In this document: positions 51,733-60,974 of the stretch, in pieces | How positions within the stretch are numbered: position 1 is the stretch's first letter | Layout of the letters: each line of letters opens with the position of its first letter | Assembly (NCBI RefSeq): GCF_052076105.1 | Contig: NZ_CP197245.1 | Span: forward strand, 1,736,001-1,800,000 | Origin: Tardiphaga sp052076105 | GTDB taxonomy: Bacteria > Pseudomonadota > Alphaproteobacteria > Rhizobiales > Xanthobacteraceae | Direction of reading: 5' to 3' | Length of the DNA: 64,000 bases | Position numbers and translations under genes: made by a program | Notes under the pieces: model-generated | The model's input: the letters and a program-made list of their open reading frames with translations, nothing else | What the model was told of the DNA's origin: nothing | The model's database searches: none

Positions 51733-52642
51733 TCACGCCGTCGATCACCGCACAGCCGTCGCGCCGACCGTCGAAAAAGACGATCACAGCGAGGGCATGG
51801 CCTATCTGGAGTCGGTGCCACGCCGCATCGTCACCCTCTACATCCCGCTGTTCATCATCGTGGTGATCCTGCTGTTCCCGTTCTACTGGATGGCGCTCAC
51901 CTCGATCAAACCCGACGAACAATTGATCGACATGGAACGGTTCAATCCGTTCTGGGTGATCAAACCGACTTTCAAGCACATTCAAAAGCTGCTGTTCGAA
52001 ACCAATTATCCGCAGTGGCTCTGGAACACGATGTATGTGGCGGCGGCTTCGACATTCCTGTCGATCGTCGCCAGTGTACTCGCCGCCTATGCCATCGTGC
52101 GGCTGCGCTTCCGAGGCGCCGAGACGGTCGGTGCGCTGATCTTCATGGCCTATCTCGTGCCACCGTCGATCCTGTTCATCCCGCTGGCGTCGGTTATCCA
52201 GGCTTACGGCCTGTTCGACTCGCCGCTGTCGCTGATCCTGGTCTATCCGACGCTGCTGATCCCGTTCTCGACCTGGCTCCTGATGGGCTATTTCAAGACC
52301 ATCCCGTTCGAGCTCGAAGAGTGCGCGCTGATCGACGGCGCCTCGCGCTGGCAGATCCTGGTCAAGATCGTCATCCCGCTGGCGGTGCCGGGCCTGATCT
52401 CGGCCTTCATCTTCTCGTTCACGCTGTGCTGGAACGAGTTCATCTATGCGCTCACCTTCCTGCAATCGACCCAGAACAAGACCGTGCCGGTGGCCATCGT
52501 CAACGAGTTCGTTGACGGCGACATCTACAAATGGGGCTCGCTGATGGCCGGCGCGCTGGTTGGCTCGCTGCCTCTGGTGATCCTGTATGCGTTCTTCGTC
52601 GAGCATTACGTGTCGGCGATGACGGGCGCGGTGAAGGAGTAG
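51725..52642 (+). CDS. Sugar ABC transporter permease (MalG-like)
   Basis: A 305-residue membrane protein with six TM segments. The EAA loop is ELEECALIDGASRWQILVKI, and FPFYWMALTSIKP is a MalG-type N-terminal feature. It forms a heterodimer with the preceding permease and completes the importer encoded from 47725. Confidence 0.93.
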   Translation: MTDHAVDHRTAVAPTVEKDDHSEGMAYLESVPRRIVTLYIPLFIIVVILLFPFYWMALTSIKPDEQLIDMERFNPFWVIKPTFKHIQKLLFETNYPQWLWNTMYVAAASTFLSIVASVLAAYAIVRLRFRGAETVGALIFMAYLVPPSILFIPLASVIQAYGLFDSPLSLILVYPTLLIPFSTWLLMGYFKTIPFELEECALIDGASRWQILVKIVIPLAVPGLISAFIFSFTLCWNEFIYALTFLQSTQNKTVPVAIVNEFVDGDIYKWGSLMAGALVGSLPLVILYAFFVEHYVSAMTGAVKE

Positions 52643-52652
52643 CCACAACTCC

Positions 52653-52780
52653 GTCGTTCCGGGGCGCGAGCGCCGCTTGGCGATCGCGAAACCGGAACCT
52701 CGTCACAATAAGTACTCCGGACAAACACTCCGGGATTCCGGGTTCGCGCATCGCAAGCGCGCTGCACGCCCCGGAATGAC
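52653..52780. repeat. Bradyrhizobium-type intergenic palindromic element
   Basis: GTCGTTCCGGGGCG at 52653-52666 pairs with CGCCCCGGAATGAC at 52767-52780 (one mismatch), bounding a 128-base element between the permease stop and the DenD-like gene. Inner sequences such as CATTCCGGGG variants repeat the theme. Same general class as the other intergenic palindromes in the window. Confidence 0.65.
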
Positions 52781-52815
52781 CGCCAAGAACCAAGATCAAG
52801 AAAAGGAAACCTCCC

Positions 52816-53802
52816 TTGCATATCCTCATCCTCGGCGCCGCCGGCATGGTTGGCCGCAAGCTCACCGAACGTCTGCTGAAAGACGGCCGTCTCGGCAATC
52901 GCGACATCACCCGCATGACCCTGCAGGACGTGGTGGCGCCGGCGAAGCCCGCGGGTGCGTCGATTCCGATCGAATTGGTGACGTCGGACTTCGCTGATCC
53001 TAGGACCGCTGCGCCGCTGGTCGCCCACAAACCGGAGGTGATATTCCATCTCGCCGCCATCGTGTCAGGGGAGGCGGAGGCCGATTTCGACAAGGGCTAT
53101 CGCATCAATCTCGACGGCACGCGTTACCTGATCGACGCCATCCGCTCCATCGGCGGCGGCTACAAGCCACGCCTGGTCTTCACCTCGTCCATCGCGGTGT
53201 TCGGCGCGCCGTTCCCCGACAAGATCGGCGACGAGTTCATTCACACGCCGCTGACCTCCTATGGCACCCAGAAGTCGATCTGCGAAATGCTGATCGCCGA
53301 CTATACCCGCAAGGGCCTCCTGGACGGCATCGGCATCCGCCTGCCGACCATCTGCGTCCGTCCGGGCGCGCCGAACAAGGCTGCATCCGGTTTCTTCTCC
53401 AACATCATCCGCGAGCCGCTGGCCGGCAAGGAAGCCATCCTGCCGGTGTCCGAGGATGTCCGCCACTGGCACGCATCACCACGCTCTGCCGTGGGCTTTC
53501 TCGTCCACGCCGGCACCATGGACCTCGAAGTCATGGGGCCACGGCGCAATCTCAGCATGCCCGGCATGTCGGTCACCGTCGGCGAGCAGATCGCTGCGCT
53601 GGAGCGCGTCGCCGGCAAGAACGTCGTCGCCCGTATCAAGCGCGAGACCGATCCGGTCATCACTGGCATCGTGTCGGGCTGGCCGCGCGATTTCGACACT
53701 GCGCGCGCGCTGAAGCTCGGCTTCACCACAGCCGAGAAAACCTTCGACGACATCATCCGCATTCATATCGAGGATGAACTCGGCGGCAAATTCGTCGATT
53801 GA
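52816..53802 (+). CDS. NAD-dependent epimerase/dehydratase-family protein, DenD-like (D-erythronate dehydrogenase)
   Basis: A 328-residue extended SDR. LILGAAGMVGRKLTERLL is the NAD motif and TSYGTQKSICEMLI carries the Tyr-x3-Lys. The opening and the RLPTICVRPGAPNKAASGF region match the DenD family, which oxidises D-erythronate to 2-keto-D-erythronate. The start is TTG 52816 (preceded by AAAAGGAAA); no in-frame ATG fits the Rossmann start. It belongs to the importer cluster, although a repeat element separates it from the permease. Confidence 0.83.
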   Translation: MHILILGAAGMVGRKLTERLLKDGRLGNRDITRMTLQDVVAPAKPAGASIPIELVTSDFADPRTAAPLVAHKPEVIFHLAAIVSGEAEADFDKGYRINLDGTRYLIDAIRSIGGGYKPRLVFTSSIAVFGAPFPDKIGDEFIHTPLTSYGTQKSICEMLIADYTRKGLLDGIGIRLPTICVRPGAPNKAASGFFSNIIREPLAGKEAILPVSEDVRHWHASPRSAVGFLVHAGTMDLEVMGPRRNLSMPGMSVTVGEQIAALERVAGKNVVARIKRETDPVITGIVSGWPRDFDTARALKLGFTTAEKTFDDIIRIHIEDELGGKFVD

Positions 53803-53811
53803 AGTCTTGAA

Positions 53812-53855
53812 CGCTCTCCCGCCTCGCGACGCTTCGCTTCGACGGGCGGGGAGCG
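53812..53855 (+). terminator. Stem-loop after the DenD-like gene
   Basis: CGCTCTCCCGCCTCG and CGACGGGCGGGGAGCG form a long GC-rich hairpin starting about 10 bases after the stop. There is no T-run, so it may be a terminator or another dispersed palindrome. Confidence 0.45.
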
Positions 53856-54020
53856 CTCGCCAAGCACGCCAAGCCCGCTGCGAAGCTCACCGTTCCAGCC
53901 CGCTGGAAAGGGATAGCCCTCATGCTCACAAAGCAGTGCACGCGGGCTGATTTTCCTGTAAGCGCTCGCTTCACACGTTCACCGTGGCCGACGCGACGAA
54001 CAATATAGCAGGAGGAATGT

Positions 54021-55244
54021 ATGCCGGCTCTGCCGCTTTCGGGCATCAAGGTTATCGATATGACGCGGGTGCTCGCCGGCCCGATCGCCGGTCAGATGCT
54101 CGGGGATCTCGGCGCTGAGGTCATCAAGATCGAACGCCCTGGAACCGGCGACGATTCCCGCGCTTTCGGCCCTCCTTATCTGAACGATCCGGACGGTGGC
54201 CGGCACGACAATGGGTTCTATCTCTGCGCCAATCGGAACAAGAAGTCAGTCACGGTCAATGTGGCCAAGCCTGAAGGCCAGGAGATCATTCGCGAACTCG
54301 TCAAGACGGCCGACGTGTTGTTGGAAAACTACAAAGTAGGCGACCTTAAGCGGTATGGCCTCGACTACGATGCGATCAAAGCCATCAACCCGCGCATCAT
54401 CTATTGCTCCGTGACGGGCTTCGGACAAACAGGTCCCTATGCCACGCGTGCCGGCTACGATGCGATCCTGCAGGCGATGGGCGGTCTCATGAGCGTCACC
54501 GGCCATCTCGACGGCGAGCCGGGCGAGGGCCCGATGAAGGTCGGTCCCTCGATCGTGGACTATATGACCGGCCTCAACGCCTCCATCGGCGTCATCTCGG
54601 CGCTCTATCACCGCGATGCCAATGGCGGGGAAGGACAGCATGTCGATGCCTGTCTCTTCGATACGGTGATCGCCTCGCTGTCGCACTGGCTTCAACCCTA
54701 TCTCATCCATGGCAAAGTCCCGCCGCGCCGCGGCACCTGGGGCAATGGCGGCATGCCTGCCGGCGTCTTCCGTTGTACCGATGGCGAGATCATGATCGTC
54801 AATGGCAATGACGGCCAGTTTCAGCGGACATGCGAAGTGCTCGGCGAGCCGGACCTCGCGAAAGATCCGCGCTTTCTGAAGAACAATGATCGCGTCGCCC
54901 ATGGCAAGGAGATCATGGCCATCTACGCCGGTCTGTTCCTGAAACAGCCGGTCGCCTACTGGCTGGAACGTCTGGAGGCCGTTGGCGTGCCGTCCGGCCC
55001 GATCAACGATTTCGATCAGGTTTTTTCGGACCCGCATGTTCAGGCTCGCGGCATGCGCGTGAAGGTGGAACATCCGTTCGAGGCGGCGCTGTCGCTGGTG
55101 CGAAATCCGCTGACTTTCGTAGGCACGCCGATCACCGACTATCGCGCGCCGCCGCTTCTTGGCGCCAACACCGACGAGATCCTGTCCACCATCGGCTACG
55201 ATGGCGGAAAGATCGACGCGCTTAGGAAGATGGGCATCATCTAG
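54021..55244 (+). CDS. CaiB/BaiF-type (family III) CoA transferase
   Basis: A 407-residue CoA transferase. VIDMTRVLAGPIAGQMLGDL and GAEVIKIERPGTGDD are the CoA-binding start, and Asp180 in PSIVDYMTGLNASIG is the expected catalytic aspartate. It moves CoA between acyl groups. AGGAGGA directly upstream gives a strong ribosome site for ATG 54021. It opens the acyl-CoA cluster. Confidence 0.92.
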   Translation: MPALPLSGIKVIDMTRVLAGPIAGQMLGDLGAEVIKIERPGTGDDSRAFGPPYLNDPDGGRHDNGFYLCANRNKKSVTVNVAKPEGQEIIRELVKTADVLLENYKVGDLKRYGLDYDAIKAINPRIIYCSVTGFGQTGPYATRAGYDAILQAMGGLMSVTGHLDGEPGEGPMKVGPSIVDYMTGLNASIGVISALYHRDANGGEGQHVDACLFDTVIASLSHWLQPYLIHGKVPPRRGTWGNGGMPAGVFRCTDGEIMIVNGNDGQFQRTCEVLGEPDLAKDPRFLKNNDRVAHGKEIMAIYAGLFLKQPVAYWLERLEAVGVPSGPINDFDQVFSDPHVQARGMRVKVEHPFEAALSLVRNPLTFVGTPITDYRAPPLLGANTDEILSTIGYDGGKIDALRKMGII

Positions 55245-55439
55245 ACCAGTCAGGCCACCAGCGAGCCCCATGGTCCTCGCAGTTGGCGGTTCCTGGATCT
55301 GCCCGGCGGCGGCGTCCGTTCGGGCTGGGGACTGGGCGGGCATAACCGCCATGTGCGTGCGGACGATGAAAAGCCTGTCACAGGGCTGAAGCCGCGCTAT
55401 ATCTATCGCAATTGCGAAATTGAAACCGGGAGAACGACC

Positions 55440-56609
55440 ATGACTGCCAGCATCGTTGGTTGGGCGCATATGCCTTTCGGAAAATTCGACGCGGAGACCG
55501 TCGAGAGCATGGTGGTTCGCGTCGCGACCGAGGCCATGGCCGATGCCGGCATCTCCGCATCGGACGTCGATGAAATCGTGCTCGGTCATTTCAACGCCGG
55601 CTTCTCGCCGCAGGACTTTACCGCGTCGCTGGTGCTGCAGGCCGATCCCGCGCTGCGCTTCAAGCCCGCCACCCGCGTCGAGAATGCCTGCGCCACCGGC
55701 TCCGCTGCCGTGCATCAGGGCATCAAGTCGATCGCGGCCGGCACGGCCAAGATCGTCCTCGTCGTCGGTGTAGAACAGATGACCAAAACGCCAGGGCCGG
55801 AGATCGGCAAGAACCTGCTCCGCGCGTCCTATCTGCCGGAAGACGGCGAGACCCCTGCGGGCTTCGCCGGCGTGTTCGGCGGCATCGCGCAAAAATACTT
55901 CCAGAAATATGGCGACCAGTCCGACGCGCTCGCGATGATTGCCGCCAAGAACCACGCCAACGGCGTCCACAATCCCTATGCGCAGATGCGCAAGGATGTC
56001 GGCTTTGAATTCTGTCGCTCCGAAAGCGACAAGAACCCGTTCGTCGCCGGTCCCTTGAAGCGTACCGACTGCTCGCTGGTGTCGGATGGCGCCGCGGCAT
56101 TGGTGCTGACCGATTCCGAGACCGCCAAGACCATGGGCAAGGCGGTCAACATCAAGGCCACCGGTCATGCGCAGGACTTCCTGCCGATGTCCAAGCGCGA
56201 CATCCTCGAATTCGAAGGCTGCACCGTGGCGTGGCAGAAGGCGCTGAAGTCGGCCGGCGTCGAGCTCGGCGATCTCTCTTTTGTCGAGACCCATGACTGC
56301 TTCACGGTCGCTGAACTGATCGAATACGAAGCCATGGGCCTAACGCCGCGCGGGCAGGGTGCGCGCGCCATCAAGGAAGGCTGGACCCAGAAGGACGGCA
56401 AGCTGCCGGTCAATCCATCCGGCGGCCTCAAGGCCAAGGGCCATCCCATCGGCGCCACCGGCGTGTCCATGCATGTGCTGAGCGCGATGCAATTGCTCGA
56501 TCAGGCACCCGAGGGCATGCAGATCAAGAATGCTAAACTCGCCGGCATCTTCAATATGGGTGGCGCGGCGGTGGCGAATTACGTTTCGATCCTCGAGCCC
56601 GCGAAGTAA
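55440..56609 (+). CDS. Thiolase-family acyltransferase (SCP-x type)
   Basis: A 389-residue thiolase. The nucleophile Cys84 is in VENACATGSAAVH and the active-site His in KAKGHPIGATG. The second catalytic Cys of biosynthetic thiolases is absent (GIFNMGGAAVAN), and VETHDCFTVAELIEYE is the SCP-x-type replacement. It should cleave a 3-oxoacyl-CoA. ATG 55440 is supported by GGGAGA upstream. Confidence 0.9.
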   Translation: MTASIVGWAHMPFGKFDAETVESMVVRVATEAMADAGISASDVDEIVLGHFNAGFSPQDFTASLVLQADPALRFKPATRVENACATGSAAVHQGIKSIAAGTAKIVLVVGVEQMTKTPGPEIGKNLLRASYLPEDGETPAGFAGVFGGIAQKYFQKYGDQSDALAMIAAKNHANGVHNPYAQMRKDVGFEFCRSESDKNPFVAGPLKRTDCSLVSDGAAALVLTDSETAKTMGKAVNIKATGHAQDFLPMSKRDILEFEGCTVAWQKALKSAGVELGDLSFVETHDCFTVAELIEYEAMGLTPRGQGARAIKEGWTQKDGKLPVNPSGGLKAKGHPIGATGVSMHVLSAMQLLDQAPEGMQIKNAKLAGIFNMGGAAVANYVSILEPAK

Positions 56610-56624
56610 CGCGGGCCCTGCGCC

Positions 56625-58163
56625 ATGAATGTTGCACAATGGTTGGCATCGTCGGCGCGTCTGCATCCGCAGGCGCCGGCGCTGCTGACCGGCACCGCGG
56701 TCCAGGCTGATTACGCTACATTCGCGCGCCGTGCCGCAGCGATCGGCGCGGGATTGATGCGCGATTACGGCATTCAACCTGGCGACCGCGTCGCGCTGTT
56801 CGCGTCAAACTGCACCGAATATCTCGAATGCATCTATGCGGTGTGGTGGATCGGCGCTGTCGCGATCCCGATCAATGCCAAGCTGCATGGCCGCGAGGCC
56901 GCATGGATTTGCGACAATGCCGGCGTGAGGTTGGCCTTTGTCGACGACGACAGCCGTAGCGCGCTCGTTCAGGTCGAGGAAGATCTGCCGACCGGCATGC
57001 AGATGCTCTCGATCGACAGCGAGACCTATCGCGAATTGCAGCATGGCGAGCCGACGTCACTGGTGCCGTTGCCGCGCGAAGACAACGATCTCGCCTGGCT
57101 GTTCTACACCTCCGGCACCACCGGTCGACCGAAAGGCGTGATGCTCAGCCACGGCAATCTGGTGGCCATGTCCATGTGCTATCTCGCCGATGTCGATCAG
57201 GTGCATCAGCGCGATGCCATCCTCTATGCTGCGCCGATCTCCCATGGCGCCGGTCTCTATAATTTCATCCATGTCCGCATGGCCGCGCGGCACGTCGTGC
57301 CCGAGAGCCAGGGCTTCGAGCCCGACGAAGTGCTCGATCTCGGCAAGCAACTCGGCGATGTCGCGATGTTTGCAGCACCCACCATGGTGCGCCGGCTCGT
57401 CGATGCGGCGAAGAAACGCGGCGAGACGGGTGAGGGCATCCGCACCATCGTCTATGGCGGCGGGCCGATGTATCTGGCCGATATTCGCGACGCCATCGCC
57501 ACGATGGGGCAGCGCTTCGTGCAGATCTATGGCCAGGGTGAATCGCCGATGACGATCACCTCGCTGCCGCGCGCCTTCCATGCCGATGTCGATCACCCGC
57601 GTTATCTCGAACGGTTGGCATCGGTCGGGCCGGCGCAGAGCGTCATGGAAGTGCGGATCACCGATGCCGACGGCAAGCCTTTGCCGGTTGGCGAAACCGG
57701 TGAGGTCGAGGCCAAGGGGCCGGCAGTGATGCTCGGCTACTGGAACAACGACAAGGCCAATGCCGAGACGCTGAAGGGCGGCTGGCTGCGCACCGGCGAT
57801 GTCGGCCGGCTCGACGAGGACGGCTTTCTCACGCTGTCCGACCGTTCCAAGGACGTCATCATTTCCGGTGGTACCAATATCTATCCGCGGGAAGTCGAGG
57901 AGGCGCTGCTGACACATCCCGCCGTACGGGAAGTCTCGGCGATTGGCGTGCCTGAGCCGGACTGGGGCGAGGTCGTGGTTGCCTGCGTGGTACTGGAGCC
58001 GGGCGCCGCGGCTGACGATGCCGCGCTCGACGCGCATTGCCTCGCCAATATTGCCCGCTTCAAGCGCCCCAAACGCTACGTCTATCTGGATGCGCTGCCG
58101 AAGAACAATTACGGCAAGGTGCTGAAGACCGAGCTGCGGGAGATGATGAAGCATTCGTCGTAG
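56625..58163 (+). CDS. AMP-dependent acyl-CoA synthetase
   Basis: A 512-residue ANL enzyme. AWLFYTSGTTGRPKGVML is the P-loop, followed by the AIYGQGES-like motif QIYGQGESPMTI, TGDVGRLDEDGFLTLSDRSK and the catalytic Lys in KNNYGKVLKTE. It forms the acyl-CoA that enters the cluster. The TAG stop lies inside the left arm of a palindrome (58161-58176). The start is 15 bases after the thiolase stop. Confidence 0.92.
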   Translation: MNVAQWLASSARLHPQAPALLTGTAVQADYATFARRAAAIGAGLMRDYGIQPGDRVALFASNCTEYLECIYAVWWIGAVAIPINAKLHGREAAWICDNAGVRLAFVDDDSRSALVQVEEDLPTGMQMLSIDSETYRELQHGEPTSLVPLPREDNDLAWLFYTSGTTGRPKGVMLSHGNLVAMSMCYLADVDQVHQRDAILYAAPISHGAGLYNFIHVRMAARHVVPESQGFEPDEVLDLGKQLGDVAMFAAPTMVRRLVDAAKKRGETGEGIRTIVYGGGPMYLADIRDAIATMGQRFVQIYGQGESPMTITSLPRAFHADVDHPRYLERLASVGPAQSVMEVRITDADGKPLPVGETGEVEAKGPAVMLGYWNNDKANAETLKGGWLRTGDVGRLDEDGFLTLSDRSKDVIISGGTNIYPREVEEALLTHPAVREVSAIGVPEPDWGEVVVACVVLEPGAAADDAALDAHCLANIARFKRPKRYVYLDALPKNNYGKVLKTELREMMKHSS

Positions 58164-58259
58164 GATGGGTAGAGCGCAGGCGCACCGCGCCGAAGCGAAA
58201 CCCATCAACCGCCCGGTGATCCGGGTGATGGGTTTCGCGAAGACGCTCTACCCATCCTA
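58161..58259. repeat. Palindromic element overlapping the acyl-CoA synthetase stop codon
   Basis: TAGGATGGGTAGAGCG at 58161-58176 pairs perfectly with CGCTCTACCCATCCTA at 58244-58259, with an inner GCGAAACCCATCA/TGATGGGTTTCGC pair, so the whole forms a long hairpin. The first three bases are the stop codon of the gene. A smaller relative lies at 62513-62556. Confidence 0.85.
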
Positions 58260-58414
58260 CTGACACCACACATTACCACTTTGACGCGTACCGGCTTCCC
58301 ACGCATACGGCTCCGCGTCTGGCGCCCTTGCGCCTGCCGAACCCATCCCGCTAAGACGAAGCCAACAGGGGCGCTACTGGCGCCTGACCACACGCTTTTC
58401 GGGAGCAAACGGCT

Positions 58415-59638
58415 TTGGCGGGACCACTTCACGGGATCAGGATCATCGATATGACTTCGGTGATGATGGGGCCTTACTGCACCCAGACGCTGGGTGACTA
58501 CGGCGCCGATGTGATCAAGGTGGAGTCCCCCGATGGCGACGTGGTCCGCGCGATCGGGCCGATGCGCAATCCCGGCATGGGGCCCATTTTCCTCAACACC
58601 AATCGCAACAAGCGCTGCGTCTGTATCGACCTGAAGAAGGAAGAGGGCCGCGAAGCGCTGCTGAAGCTGGTCGCGACGGCTGACGTGCTGGTCTACAACG
58701 TCCGCCCGGCGGCGATGGTGCGGCTCAATCTCGGCTATGACGTGGTGTCGAAGATCAATCCGCGCCTGATCTATGCCGGCGTGTTCGGTTTCAGCCAGGC
58801 CGGCCCCTATGCCGCCAAGCCCGCTTATGACGACCTGATCCAGGGCGCCACCGCGCTGGCGGCCTTGAATGCGCGGATCAGCCCCGATGGCGTGCCGCGC
58901 TATGTGCCGAATGCGCTGGTCGATCGCATCGTCGGCCTGAATGCGCTGGGCGCCATCCTCGCCAGTGTGGTGCATCGTGACCGTACCGGCGAGGGGCAGC
59001 GCGTCGATATTCCGATGTTCGAAACCATGGCGGGCTTCATGATGGGCGACCACATGGGCGGGCTCACCTTCGATCCTCCGCTCGACAAGGGCGGCTATGG
59101 CCGTCATCTGTCGCCGGACCGTCGGCCCTACCAGACCTCCGACGGCTATATCTGCGCCATGGTCTATAACGACAAGCAGTGGAAGAGCTTTCTGAAGCAT
59201 GTCGGCCGCGAGGAGCTGTTCGACGATCCGCGCTTTGCGACCTTCCCGCAGCGCATCCAGCATATCGACACGGTGAATGCCGAACTGTCGCGCATCTTCA
59301 AGACGAAGACGACGGCGGAATGGGCCAAGCTGCTCGATGAGGCTGACGTGCCGTCGACGCCGATGCATACGCTGGAAAGCATGATGCAGGATCCGCATAT
59401 GCTGGCGACGGACTTCTTCCAGCAGGTCGAACATCCGACCGAAGGCGCGGTGCGCAACATGAAGGTCGCCGCGACCTGGTCGAAGACGCCGGTCGATCTG
59501 TCGCGTCTCGCCTCGCATCTCGGCGAGCAGAATGCCGAAGTGCTGGCTGAGATCGGCTACACTGCCGAGCAGATCGAGAAAATGCACACGGACGGCGTGC
59601 TCAAACAGGCTGCTATCCCCGATACATCGGAGCTGTAA
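58415..59638 (+). CDS. CaiB/BaiF-type (family III) CoA transferase, second copy
   Basis: A 407-residue paralogue of the transferase at 54021. IIDMTSVMMGPYCTQTLGDYG is the CoA-binding start and Asp170 in NALVDRIVGLNALGAIL the expected catalytic residue. The start is TTG 58415, with GGGAGC 9 bases upstream. It is followed 3 bases later by the acyl-CoA dehydrogenase, so this half of the cluster is one operon. Confidence 0.9.
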   Translation: MAGPLHGIRIIDMTSVMMGPYCTQTLGDYGADVIKVESPDGDVVRAIGPMRNPGMGPIFLNTNRNKRCVCIDLKKEEGREALLKLVATADVLVYNVRPAAMVRLNLGYDVVSKINPRLIYAGVFGFSQAGPYAAKPAYDDLIQGATALAALNARISPDGVPRYVPNALVDRIVGLNALGAILASVVHRDRTGEGQRVDIPMFETMAGFMMGDHMGGLTFDPPLDKGGYGRHLSPDRRPYQTSDGYICAMVYNDKQWKSFLKHVGREELFDDPRFATFPQRIQHIDTVNAELSRIFKTKTTAEWAKLLDEADVPSTPMHTLESMMQDPHMLATDFFQQVEHPTEGAVRNMKVAATWSKTPVDLSRLASHLGEQNAEVLAEIGYTAEQIEKMHTDGVLKQAAIPDTSEL

Positions 59639-59641
59639 CGC

Positions 59642-60808
59642 ATGGATTTCGCCCTCGACGCCAACCAGGAATCCATCCGCGACACGATAGAGAAGATCTG
59701 TTCGCGCTTCGACGATGCCTATTGGCTGAAGAAGGACAAGGAGGGCGGCTTCCCCATCGAATTCCACAAGGCGATTGCCGATGCCGGCTATCTCGGCATC
59801 TGCATCCCCGAGGAATATGGCGGTTCAGGCCTGGGCATCACCGATGCCGCGATCATGATGCGGGCGATTTCGGAATCCGGCGCTGGCATGTCCGGTGCTT
59901 CGGCCGTGCATATGAATGTGTTCGGCCTCAACCCGGTCGTCGTGTTCGGCACGCCCGAACAGTGTGCGCGCATGCTGCCGCCGATCGTGGACGGCACCGA
60001 GAAATCCTGCTTCGCGGTGACCGAGCCGAATACCGGCCTCAACACCACACAGCTCAAGACCCGCGCCGTCCGCAAGGGCGATCGCTATATCGTCAATGGT
60101 CAGAAAGTATGGATCTCCACCGCGCAGGTTGCCGAGAAGATCCTGCTGCTGGCGCGCACCACGCCGCTGGACGACGTGAAGAGCCCGACCCACGGGCTGA
60201 GCCTGTTCTATACGGATTTCGATCGCTCGAAGATCACCGTGCATGAGATCGAGAAGCTCGGCCGCAAGGCGGTGGACTCCAACGAGCTGTTCTTTGCCGA
60301 TTTCGAAATCCCCGTCGAAGACCGGATCGGCGAGGAGGGACACGGCTTCGAATATATCCTGCATGGCATGAATCCCGAACGCATCCTGATCGCGGCGGAA
60401 GCAGTGGGGCTCGGCAAGGTCGCGCTGAAGCGCGCGGCCGACTACGCCAAGGTGCGCAACGTGTTCAACCGCCCGATCGGCCAGAACCAGGCGATCCAGC
60501 ATCCGCTCGCCAAGAATTGGATGGAACTCGAAGCCGCCTGGCTGATGGTGCTGTCGGCCGGCTGGCAATATGATCAGGGACTGCCCTGTGGCCCCGCTGC
60601 GAATTCGGCGAAGTATCTCGCAGGCGAAGCCGGCTATCACGCTTGCGAGCAGGCGGTGATGACCCATGGCGGCTTCGGTTATGCCAAGGAATATCACGTC
60701 GAGCGCTACCTCAGGGAATCGCTGATCCCGCGCATCGCCCCGATCAGCCGCGAGCTGATCCTGAGCTTCATCGCCGAGAAGGCGCTCGGTCTGCCGAAGT
60801 CGTATTGA
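59642..60808 (+). CDS. Acyl-CoA dehydrogenase
   Basis: A 388-residue flavoprotein of the ACAD fold. LGICIPEEYGGSGLGITDA, CFAVTEPNTGLNT and the C-terminal THGGFGYAKEYHVERYLRES are family features. It oxidises an acyl-CoA to the enoyl-CoA using FAD and passes electrons to ETF. No enoyl-CoA hydratase gene is in the cluster. Confidence 0.93.
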   Translation: MDFALDANQESIRDTIEKICSRFDDAYWLKKDKEGGFPIEFHKAIADAGYLGICIPEEYGGSGLGITDAAIMMRAISESGAGMSGASAVHMNVFGLNPVVVFGTPEQCARMLPPIVDGTEKSCFAVTEPNTGLNTTQLKTRAVRKGDRYIVNGQKVWISTAQVAEKILLLARTTPLDDVKSPTHGLSLFYTDFDRSKITVHEIEKLGRKAVDSNELFFADFEIPVEDRIGEEGHGFEYILHGMNPERILIAAEAVGLGKVALKRAADYAKVRNVFNRPIGQNQAIQHPLAKNWMELEAAWLMVLSAGWQYDQGLPCGPAANSAKYLAGEAGYHACEQAVMTHGGFGYAKEYHVERYLRESLIPRIAPISRELILSFIAEKALGLPKSY

Positions 60809-60836
60809 TGCGTGATCGCGCCAACACGCTCCGGCA

Positions 60837-60954
60837 GTCGTCCCCGCGAAGGCGGGGACCCATAACCTCCGAGTTTGTAGTGAGGCGCTGTGGTTGCGGC
60901 CGGGTTCTAACTTCGCCTCCCAAGGCTATGGGTCCCCGCCTTCGCGGGGACGAC
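60837..60954. repeat. Bradyrhizobium-type palindromic element with 28-bp perfect arms
   Basis: The left arm (60837-60864) and right arm (60927-60954) are perfect 28-base reverse complements, and each arm is itself a hairpin (TCCCCGC-GAA-GGCGGGGA). The tcgtccccgcgaaggcggggaccc form is one I recall as abundant in Bradyrhizobium intergenic DNA. It lies between the acyl-CoA dehydrogenase and the thiolase-like gene and may act in mRNA processing. Confidence 0.9.
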
Positions 60955-60974
60955 AATCGAGTTTGGAGCCGCGC

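Noticed and set aside
54246..56294. A 682-codon antisense frame opposite the CoA transferase and thiolase genes
   Set aside because: Shadow of strongly coding plus-strand genes; no motif, no ribosome site.
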